A stretch of 64,000 bases of DNA from Siphonodentalium dalli (taxonomy: Eukaryota; Mollusca; Scaphopoda; Gadilida; Siphonodentaliidae). Of this stretch, positions 33,117 through 45,100 are shown piece by piece. A program made the position numbers and the translations under genes. The stretch covers positions 278,407,614-278,471,613 of the forward strand of contig CP136064.1 of NCBI GenBank assembly GCA_032622095.1, written 5' to 3'. Within the stretch, counting starts at the first letter, position 1, and each line of letters opens with the position of its first letter. Below the pieces are notes generated by a model. That model was not told the origin of the DNA and made no database searches. It saw only the letters and a list, made by a program, of their open reading frames with translations.

Positions 33117-36100
33117 GGTCTTCAAAATATATATGAGATTGACAACACTAAGAATCTTCAAAGCTTGATCTGAACATTGCGTTTACGTTACATCGATTTT
33201 CCATTGTTTTCAGAGGATTTAATACAAGATATAATTACAAGTATGCATTAGTTTAGAAAAGCAAGGGAAGTTGTGTGTCTCTATGTGGTTAGATTATGTA
33301 GCTTTGCTTATATATTAAATGCCGATGAAGATCAGGCAGAAAGCAGAAAGAGGCAGAAAGCTTCATAAATTGAGCAATATACACTGTATGATGTTATCAT
33401 CACTTTCAATCATCAATATTTGTTTCCCATTATGTAGTCCATATTTGCTTTATTCCCCTGATATTAACCTGAATACATGTATATGTGTGCACATACAAAT
33501 TTAAATCTATGTAGATTTTGCTCTATTTATTTATACATTGGGCCAAAATAAATAATCTGTTTTCTGGCAATTAGATCTAAATTTTGAGATGAGGCAGGGT
33601 CGGATGCTATTATTTTTTTTTCTCAAAAGCTAGAAAACATACTCCAGAAACTCCATAAAACCAAAATAAAATCATTTTCATTGTTCAAATGCAATATTTT
33701 CCAATAAAAAATATTGATAAAAATATTTGACGAAGCTTTCAGTGACGAGGGAGGTGCCTGAGAATGCTGAATTTTTATTTATTGGTATTACTTTACAATA
33801 TTCCTTCATCCTATTATTTACATTCCAGGCATGACATATCAATACAAGATATAATTACAAGTATGCATTAGTTTAGAAAAGCAAGGGAAGTTGTGTGTCT
33901 CTATGTGGTTAGATTATGTAGCTTTGCTTATATATTAAATGCCGATGAAGATCAGGCAGAAAGCAGAAAGAGGCAGAAAGCTTCATAAATTGAGCAATAT
34001 ACACTGTATGATGTTATCATCACTTTCAATCATCAATATTTGTTTCCCATTATGTAGTCCATATTTGCTTTATTCCCCTGATATTAACCTGAATACATGT
34101 ATATGTGTGCACATACAAATTTAAATCTATGTAGATTTTGCTCTATTTATTTATACATTGGGCCAAAATAAATAATCTGTTTTCTGGCAATTAGATCTAA
34201 ATTTTGAGATGAGGCAGGGTCGGATGCTATTATTTTTTTTTCTCAAAAGCTAGAAAACATACTCCAGAAACTCCATAAAACCAAAATAAAATCATTTTCA
34301 TTGTTCAAATGCAATATTTTCCAATAAAAAATATTGATAAAAATATTTGACGAAGCTTTCAGTGACGAGGGAGGTGCCTGAGAATGCTGAATTTTTATTT
34401 ATTGGTATTACTTTACAATATTCCTTCATCCTATTATTTACATTCCAGGCATGACATATCCTTGAAGGTCGAATCAAAGAATAAGTCGGAGTGTGAGAAA
34501 CACTATAATGAACATTACATAGATAATCCCGAGCCTCCACTGTTAGGTGAGGTCATATGTCTGAGTACTATTCATTTATTAATCCTTAATGGAGCCCCAA
34601 ATAGAGAGAACAATACACTGATGACTGTTGTCTGCTTTGGTCAATGTGAGGCTCCATACAGGAGTGCTATATAACGTTTAACCCTTTCATGACAGGAGCT
34701 GCGCTGGTGCAGCAATAAATATCCTGTGCCAGTGCATTCTCTTATATGCGAGTCTTCTGAAGGGAGCCTTGCATATATACATGTAAGACAATGCACTGGC
34801 TTACAACGTTATGGTAAATATTGTTAGGCCAATGTATTCTCATACTCTTATATATGCGAGGCGAGGCTCCCACTGTGAGACTCACATATATAATAGAATG
34901 CATTGGCACAGGGTTTTCACAAAATTTCATGGAAGGGTTAATGTTACAGAAGTTGACTTGTATCTATCTGTCCATAGACACACTTTAGTCCATAAGTTTT
35001 TGTTGAGTCTTTACCCATTGTTGACTTGCAACTATTTTCTTTTTGCCAGCTTCATAATTGTGCCAAAACTTGCATTCACTACACTTTATTTATTACCTTG
35101 GCACATAGATTAACCACCATATGAAGCTCTGTAGCAGCTGTTTTCAAGTCAGGTGCGGTATTGCACATTTTACATTGGAATTTTATCCTAACTGTGTAAA
35201 CGGTTTGACCTATAGTTTAGTATGGTCTAGTGATGAGCCGATTGTCAAATAGAGCTTTGCGCCGATTGCCGATTATTTGAGATCACAATCGGCCGATTCA
35301 GGTTCCGATTCCGATTATTTTAATAATTATACCAAAATATGTTATATATGTTTGGAAGCAACAACGTCAGTAATATACCAGTATACATATGTATACATTT
35401 GGGTAAGTATAAAGGTAGGTATGGGTGGACTTGTGGTCAGTTGTGGACGAATTCCTGCATCCTGACAACCAATACACATGTTATATTATGCTCAATTTAC
35501 CGTAGATTTCTGTCTATAAGTCGCTACTTGTTGACCCAGTATTTCCCCTCAAATGTGCATGCGCCTTATACAACTGTAATCAATAGGGGGTCTAAATTCT
35601 GGCTACAATCACAGACACAGGTGAGTTTTGGCATTCGCCGCGATGACAACTCAGAAGAGTGCAATTTTGACCGTTCACACCAAAACAGGAACGAAATGTT
35701 TAATTACAAATAAAAACAATTAAATAATATTAATAATTGTTACCAGTGTATTTATCCCTATCTAATTAACAAAACATAAGAATTCAACATGAGACCTCTG
35801 TCTGAGGAAGGGAATTTTTATGTTAAACCACATTATCCTGAACTCAACTGTAGAGAAAATACCAAGGATGACGCAACACTTGTTTACTGTCTACATGTTT
35901 TTGTTATGTCGGCTTATAGATTGAGGTCACTAGCTGACCTGATATCAGTTTGAATCAGTTTGAATACTGGTGATTAGCGGTCACTAGGTTGAATAGTAGT
36001 TGTTAATTGGAGAACAACGGGGATTTTGTAAACACACTACACTATATAATTGGTCTCGTCAGGCTATTTTACATAATTATTTCAATTCATTCAATATATA

Positions 36101-39100
36101 ATAACTGAAGCGTGGCGAATGCAGTCAACTGCGTAATTATGTGTCAGGTGACATGTACTTTCGGGGGTTTATACTTCTGTTAGGCAGGACCTGGCTGTAT
36201 ATCATCAAATTTGTGTTTGGTTACACTTTCCCCATGTTTACTGGTCATTTATTCAACAAAATCATCGTTATATTTAACACAGTTTATTGAAGAAAAACAA
36301 GCACCTGATTATTATTTAGACAATCGGAAATGTCAATGTTGAAAACCGAGTACCGATTGTCATCCGATGGGCCACAATCGGCCGATTCTGATTGTCGTTT
36401 CCAATCATCGGCTCATCACTAGTGTGGTCAGTTCAAGGTCGGCAGGTGTCTACAGATTGGCGAAAGTAAGATATATTGAATAAATAACAACTGATTTTGT
36501 TAATATTTGGTATATGAGACATGCTCAACAATCTCTTGATCAAGTTCGAAAACCGGCAAAATCCACATATATTTTGTACGGAGTTACAGCACTTAATTAG
36601 TTCTTTTGTGAATTTTGATCATGATAGCATAATAACTTGGCGAGCTCGGTTCACAGGGGAATATATGGTATATCAGACTTCCTCAACAGTGTTGAGTATC
36701 TGATAGCCAGTTGAAATTGATTCATTGTCAATCCAAGCCCATATTTGGCATAGCTACCACAACTAAACCCCCCATCTCTGATGCAATTCCTCTAAAGGAT
36801 TGACAAGCGATTGATTAGAGCTGAAAACCACCATCTGTGAATCTGTATACATCCTATGGGCATCTTCGTATGTTGTATTGTAAATGACAGCTTTTCGGAA
36901 TCAATAAAAATGACGATTATAACCCATTAATAATATGGATGTTTCATTTGTTTTTAGATTTGATTCTTTGATTCTTTTGCAGAGTTCCCATTTCAGAGGC
37001 AGAAAAAGAGAACAGATCCTTTAGTTTATAAATGTGAGTACATGTTCTAATGAGAAATATTCAGCCGACACTGACACCAATTTTTTTATACCTCACTTTA
37101 TACATTTTATATTTGACTAGCCGATGAGCCCGACGTTGTCCGGGCTATTCAAAAACCAAATTTCAAGTCGATAGCTCCACCCGTTTCCGAGATCTTGTCT
37201 GCGCATGCACGAAGCGGGCGCCGCACGGGCTCGGCGACCCGATAAAATTCGTATCCGGGGCAAGATACATTCACATACCAAATTTCAAGTCGATAGCTCC
37301 ACCCGTTTCCGAGATCTCGTCTGCGCATGCGCGAAGCTGGCGTCGCATGGGCTCGGCGACCCGATAAAATTTCGTATCCGGGGCAAGATACATTCACGTA
37401 TCAAATTTCAAGTCGATAGCTCCACCCGTTTCCGAGATCTCGACTGCGCATGCGCGATGGCACCGCACGGGCTCGCCAATACGACAACGTCCACCGCCTG
37501 GTCAAACTACACACACGTACCAAGTTTCGTCCCGATCGGTCGAGAATCGTAGATTTGTATAAATGACAGACAAACAGACAGACAGACAAACAGACAGAGG
37601 TCTTCAAAATATATATGAGATAAAGGAGCGTTCAGACGAGTCCGTTAAGTACAGTAATGCTCTAAATAATCGACTCCTTAACCACCGCATAATTAATGGT
37701 AATTTTTCAGGATTTAGTCGGAAATATGGCTTGTAGCCATTCATCAGAAACCTCTCACTGAGAGCTTTCCAATGAATGGCAACAAGCCATATTTCCGTCT
37801 AAATCTTGAAAAATTACTCATAATTCTGCTGTGGTTAAGGGGTCGATTATTTAGAGCATTACTGTATGTTGCGTTGATATGATCCGTTGTCTGTGTTAGG
37901 CTGTTCACATGAGCATGTATGTTGCATTATATTGGGGAGTTTCCGATTAATAATTGGAGCTAATAAGTTCGAATTTGGAATAAATGCAATATTGCAAATC
38001 AATCTGTAATAAATTAATTGTACGATAATGTCAAATCCAAATAACTGACACTGTATATTGGCACAAATACAAATCTATTTACCTTCGCTTTGAAGACAGC
38101 CGCCATCTTTTATCGAATGAAAACAAGAAATGCCATGATGCATGCCATATAAGGTATGTGTTATGCTTTACGTTGCTTTGAAAATAGAATCTCTCTGTCA
38201 TGTGCATTAACATCTACAATGTAACAGACGTGTTGCAGCAGTCTGAATGCTTTGGTGTTATTGTCTGTAATCCAATTTCAACAGAACACACGTAATGGAC
38301 TCATGTGAACACTACTTTACTTGGTTTACGGATTTCCCAACTGGAAAAAAAGCTGTTTGTATTTAATATTTCCACCGATAGGAATAATAATCCAGACATA
38401 TACAATAATATAAATTAGATAAAAAGTTTTAGGTTGCGTAACATATACAACATAATAAATCCAACAGTGAGCAAAAAATAATTTCATTTGGCAAAAGTTT
38501 TGGCAAGTCATTTTTTAATTGCTCAATGAAGTTGAAAATTATCGGTCAATCATACCATTATAGGAAACTATTACAATAGAATTATATTGGTGGTGTTTTA
38601 TATGGTTTTGTTAAAGTTAACACCTCCAATAAGATGCAGTTAATCTGATAGCATTAGTATCGATGGGTGGAGGGATTACCCGTATTTAGTGTGATGGTGG
38701 TGTTTACATAGCTAATCCTCTTGTGATATGTCCTTCTGATGAAGCAACTCTTCTACCATTTTATTGTTCGGTGATTGGTTTATTGTTGTCTGATAAACCA
38801 CAATAGAGACGCATGCGAGCATAATTATTAACCAACTGCTTTTCTATCGATATCAAACGTCGTTCAAACCGCGAGTGTCGAAACAAAACTCAATCAATGT
38901 TGCAGAAATGGTACTATCAGGGATGACACTGGGCAAATTCTTATAGAATTTGGCAAAAAATATTTTCATTTGGCAAAAGTAAATTTCGGTCCAGCGCAGA
39001 CCCTGTACACAAGGAAGACAACTACCTGATTGTAGTTCTAAACTCGTCCAGTAAATTATGTCTGGACCTCACCAAAGGTTTGGTCCAGACCTAATTTACT

Positions 39101-42100
39101 GGACTTGTTTTGTAAATTTTGCTATATATATCTATCATATGTTGAATTTAACTTGGTAGCAAGTCATAACATGATATATATGTGGTAATTTAATTTGGCA
39201 GCATGTCATCACATATGTTATATAAGTGGTAATTTAACTTGGCAGCAAGTCATAACATATGGTATATATATGCAGGGTTTCCGCTAGGGGGTAGGGGAAT
39301 GGGGACGGTAGCCATCAAGGGGAAAAATCCAGGTAAAAGTAGCCTGTTTTAGCACTGGTTGAACTACTTTCGTTATATCGGCCAATAGAATCGTGTGAGA
39401 GTAGAAATGGCAGATTGTTTTGTTCCATTTCTGCCCAAGTGCCAAGCTATCAAACCTTATACATGTACCTGTAACTTTAAAACTAGTAAATTTATTAGAT
39501 ATAAATTAATTTACGAAGTACAGAACACCAGTAATTTGGATCCTGAGTTAAACGTGCTCGTTAATGTTAAAAGACTCACTGTGGAAGCATAACGTAATCG
39601 GAATATATTTTAGCAGCTGCAGTGTAAATATAGAAGGCTGACCGATGAGTATTCTTTGCGGGCAGTGGTAAGATGCCTTGATGCCCGGTGCGGCTACTCC
39701 CACATTTCTATCTCGCTCTTTTACAAAGTGAACAGTATATTTTGCGGTATAAAACATGACAGGTACGATTAAAATACTGCTCATTTTCATAACATAACCG
39801 GGTACTAACAGCAACGTAACTAACCAGCCTCAAAGGCATAGCTTCTAGCGATGTCAGTTCCGATCACTTCCTGTTTCAATTTTCTGTATAACAACGCGTT
39901 TAAAGTGTATACACTCACAAGATATAAAATAAATTCACCTTTTAAAATTCCTTATTACTATTCCAACAAAATTCAGAAGTTTTAAACATCTTTATACCTT
40001 TATAGACATGCAGTATGTCCTGGGGTATGCCAGGAGGGGAAAACTTGGCGAGGGGAATGGGGCCGTCAAGGGGACCCCCTGCCGGTATAGCGGAAACCCT
40101 GATATATGGTATATATTTGGTATATATTCCCCAAGTATCTGTGGTCTCGAACACACGTGGAGTCAATAGCACTGAAATAGTCTTTTAATGCCTTCTAATA
40201 AAAACTAAAATATCAATTTAATTAAAAAGCCAAAAACACTTGAGTAAACATCGCTCAATTAGAACAAATCCTGCCCTTGTGATTGACACTTTGGTCGCAT
40301 CGTGTCGCTTTCGACGCCATGTGAATACCTCAGTGATATTATGTTTGTCCTAATGGACCTATCCGTAGGTACCGCCCCAATTTCAATTATAGCCAATGAG
40401 CCGATAGCTTAAACCCGGAAGCGACATACGCCTGCCTAGTGATATGAATCGCACCACAAGCGGCTCCCTAACTACCATTGTAAGCTATAGCGAGTTTACA
40501 AACACGAGAGCAAAATATGTCTTAAAAAGCTACAATGGTGTTGAAATGTGCATGGGAAACATGTCCGGTTGACGAACGATATTTATACAAATATCCCGGA
40601 GTGTTTTTAGTTCGGTTTCCTAAACCAGGACGTACTAAAGACAAGTTTTTATGCTGGATTAAACAATGTCATCGACCACACTCGGATCTTAATATTGATA
40701 GGATAAACAGTCACAAAGCTCATTAGCTCAACTTTACTTTGTAAAGTTTGAGCTATTGCCATGGCTTTGTCGTCCGTCGTCCGTGTGTGCGTGTGTATGT
40801 AAGGCGTCAACAATGCAGTCTACAGGTCGTACCTTTGGTCGGATCATTATGAAATTTGTCATAGCTGTTGACATCAACATTTAGACCAGAATGATTAATT
40901 TTGGGGTCATTCGGTAAAAAAACATGGCCACCAGTGGCCATCTTGCATTTCAAAATTCAATCCATTAGCACGGGCTACAGGGCGTACTGTTTGTCTGATC
41001 GTCATGAAATTTGTCATGGATGTCAATATTGACATGTAGATGGGAACGAGTAATTTTGGGGTCATTCGGCCCAAAAACATGGCCGCCAGCAGCCATCTTG
41101 GATTTTACTCTTTGTATGACTAAATTCTTTAGCACGGGCTACAGGTCGTACTTTTAGTCTGATCATCATAAAATTTGTCAAGAATGTTAATAATGACATG
41201 TAGATGGGAACGAGTCATTTTGGGGTCATTCGGCCAAAAAACATGGCCGCCAGCAGGCATCTTTGATTTCACTCTTTGTATGACTAAATCCTTTAGCACG
41301 GGCTACAGGTCGTACCTTTAGTCCGATCATCATAAAATTTGTCATGGCTGTTGAAATTGGAATGTAGATGGGAACGAGTCATTTTGGGGTCATTCGGACA
41401 AAAAACATGGCCGCCAGCGGCCATCTTGGATTTCAAAATTTAATCCATTAGCACGGGCCACAGGTCGAACTGTTCGTCTGATCATCATGAAATTTGTCAT
41501 GGATGATAATATTGACATGTAGATGGGAACGAGTAATTTTGGGGTCATTCGGCCAAAAAACATGGCGGCCAGCAGCCTTCTTGGATTTTACTCTTTGTAT
41601 GACTAAATTCTTTAGCACGGGCTACAGGTCGTACCTTTAGTCTGATCATCATAAAATTTGTCATGGATGTTAATATTGACATGTAGATGGGAACGAGTAA
41701 TTTTGGGATCATTTGGCCCAAAAACATGGCCGCCAGCAGGCATCTTTGATTTTACTCTTTGTATGACTAAATCCTTTAGCACGGGCTACAGGTCGTACCT
41801 TTAGTCTGATCATCATAAAATTTGTCATGGCTGTTGAAATTGGAATGTAGATGGGAACGAGTCATTTTGGGGTCATTCGGACAAAAAACATGGCTGCCAG
41901 CGGCCATCTTGGATTAAAAAATTTAATCCATTAGCATGGGCCACAGGTCATACTGTTCGTCTGATCATCATGAAATTTGTCATGGATGTTAATATTGACA
42001 TGTAGATGGGAAAGAGTAATGTTGGGGTCATTTGGCCAAAAAACATGGCCGCCAGCAGCCATCTTGGATTTTACTCTTTGTATGACTAAATCCTTTAGCA

Positions 42101-45100
42101 TGGGCTACAGGTCGTACCTTTAGTCTGATCATCATTAAATTGTCATGAATGTTAATAATGACGTGTAGATGGGAACGAGTCATTTTAAGGTCATTCGGCC
42201 AAAAAACATGGCCGCCAGCAGCCATCTTTGATTTTACTCTTTGTATGACTAAATCCTTTAGTACGGGCTACAGGTCGTACCTTTAGTCTGATCATCATAA
42301 AATTTGTCATGGCTGTTGAAATTGGAATGTAGATGGGAACGAGTAATTTTGGGGTCATTTGGCCAAAAAACATGGCCGCCAGCAGCCATCTTGGATTTTA
42401 CTCTTTGTATGACTAAATTGTTTAGCACGGGCTACAGGTCGTACCTTTAGTCTGAACGTGATAAAATTTGTCATGGATGTTAATGATGACATGTTGATGG
42501 GAACGACTCATTTTGGGGTCATTCGGCCGAAAACATGGCCGCCAGCAGCCATCTTGGATTTTACTTTTCTCTTCATGTCTATAAACTAGTATTAGACATT
42601 CAACTTTCCATATTCCTAATCGCTCCATTGACTGTAATACATTAAATTATTCCCTTTCCAAGTTGAGCTACAGTGTCATTGACACTTTCATTTAGTTTTA
42701 ATTTGTGAACAGATGTGTCCAGGAGTAATATATATGTTGTGTTATGTTATTAAAACATTTTATCACCTTGAGATAATCATAATGTTATAACTTGCCATAG
42801 GGGGAATGGGAAGTTAGCAAAACAAACCATAACACGTCAGCTAGCTAGGGGCTCAATTACAAAATACCAACAGCCCCTTGAATTTTCACACTTCCTGTAC
42901 TGAATGGGGTCTGTTGTTTCACAATGCTTCGTCGGTATGATAAAGGTGATGACAGGAAGTATGCTATTATTAATTACACTGTGTGTTTGCGTAAACTCAG
43001 GGAATTCTAAAGACACCTAAGGGTTCGAGCAGTCTTTTACACAGCGTATACTGCACCAACGACATCATGCCTGAACAAATGTTGTAATGAGGTGGGGGGG
43101 GGGGGGGGTAAGCATTTTGCATTCGGATCTATATTCAGTTATCTCGAATCAGACTTTTCAGCCTGACAAACTTGGTATCTGACCGAGTTCTGATTTTTGT
43201 CAGAATACGATGACCATCTTGAGAACCCCGGTCCGCTAGCACGAGAGACCAGTACGCAACATCTCGGTTACCGGCTAGATTATTATACAGCACGCAATGG
43301 TCGTTTCAAATTCCCATCGTCAGCGTAAACACCTGTGGGGAGTGTGAGAGGACTCAAATAGGAAATGTTGAATGGACGCGCCGGTGGTATTATTATCGTC
43401 TCCTGGTGAAACCATGAATGGGGAGATCAGACTAATCACTGGTTTGTCGTTGGACATGCCATTGTTGAGGAACACATGTGCAACTAAGATGTTCGGAAGC
43501 AGATGAAATATTGTGTAACTTCAAACCCTGAAGTGTTTTTATCAATCCAATAACATGAGAGCACCTTCCAACTAACCTAAAATAAAAGAGACAGAGATAT
43601 CCACTGTAAAATTTTGTACGAACAAAATAAATTAGGATCCATTTTACCGATAATCGGATGACATGTTCATGTGAGTATTAATTCTATGCTTTTCGGAAAT
43701 ACATGCACGTGCACTAATATAATTCAAAAAGTCATCAATGCATGTTAAATTTGTCTATTGCGTTGTTCATTGACTATATTTGCACGTGTAGTGTACATGT
43801 ATGGCACCCAGGACGGGCCAGATCGTTCGAAAATACTGGGAGCACCAATTTAACACGAATATTATCCATCTTATTTGGAAAAAAACAACGCAGATTTCTA
43901 TATGTATTCGGTGTGGTGGTTGTGACTTTGCCATCGACCTATAACACTTCGAGTCAACCCTAGTGCATTGGTTAACTTCACTCGTTCTAATGTCATGAAT
44001 ATATCCCCGGATATAATAATTAAGCCCCTTTTCTTGTGCCCTTTTTGATAATTTATCAGTGTCGGGGTAAATAACAAACGTTGATATCGTCTGGAACATT
44101 TAAAAGCGAACTTGAAACACCATGTCCATTCTCATCGGAAGCCATTTTAGCACTGAAGAAATAGCGAAATTGAGATGGCTTGTGGTTTGTAGTAACAGTA
44201 ACCTTGCAGTCTACTAGTGGGCGGGACGTACGGATAGGTCCATTGAGTGTCGACGCTAAAGTTGCATCTTTTGTTCTGCTCTCATGATGAGTGGTCATGC
44301 ATACACACAGTATATCATGTAATTTATATTCAGTATGTGAAGATCCTCCGAGACCTCCACAAGGATCCACTCTGTATAATATGATGGGTGGTTACGCAGC
44401 ACCCAGGGGAGATTTCTCTGTAGAACATGACAACTACATTGAAATGGATTTGAAATCGCTGACATTCGACCAGATGAATGACGACGATGAAGATCAGCAG
44501 GAACAAGGTATCCATCAGTGTATCTCAATAAAAATAAGGCCACAGATATTGATAATCTCTTTCTCAAATTAAAAAAAAAAATGGACAGGTTTTTATATTT
44601 ATTTTTACCCACATAGTTACCCAGCAGGCAGGTTTTTTATTCACATTTTAACTAACAAAATTTCAGGAATGCTTTTATATGTTTACTCGTAAACTGTCGA
44701 AAAACATATTTGGGTGTGAAATATGACTTCATAATCAAGTTTTAATGCAAGTCTAATGTAACATTCTGTTGTAAAACCCAACTACATTGTAAACTGGCGC
44801 AGTATCAGAGATGAAAATTACATCCAAATAATTACAAAAAATTTATTAATAGTTGATAAGTTGGATTGATTATTAAATTTGGAAAATCGCTAATCATTGC
44901 AGCCCTAGTAAAATTTTCAGAATTGAAACTGACTGTATTCTTACATTTCCAGAATTGAAACTGACTGTGATTTCTGTTTATCTGGATTGCCTGACAGAGC
45001 GACAAAAACGGAAAAGGTAAGATAATAAAGCTTGAATGAGACTAATGACCCCTCCCCATGGAATCCGGCATCCAGGTTAACCCTTCCATGCAGTTCCTGA

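Larger units (their letters stand above)
40351..44246. repeat. Candidate long TIR element containing a THAP fragment
   Basis: AATGGACCTATCCGTA at about 40353-40368 occurs inverted at about 44229-44244, and the flanking bases partly pair. The segment holds the THAP-like frame at 40535-40726 and the higher-order repeat. No target duplication was found, so the boundary is uncertain. Confidence 0.35.

Noticed and set aside
32592-33136. Overlapping frames with repeated HSHTKFQVDSSTRFRDL-type peptides
   Set aside because: They are translations of tandem units inside a non-autonomous Helitron; the same peptides appear in the Helitron at 37117.
32420-33225. 85-bp target-site duplication of the Helitron
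   Set aside because: Helitrons insert between A and T without target duplication, and the A/T context is intact here; the 85-bp repeat is a separate duplication.
41545-42628. Minus-strand frames with repeated GFSHTKSKIQDGCWRPCF peptide
   Set aside because: They come from the 155/164-bp higher-order array.
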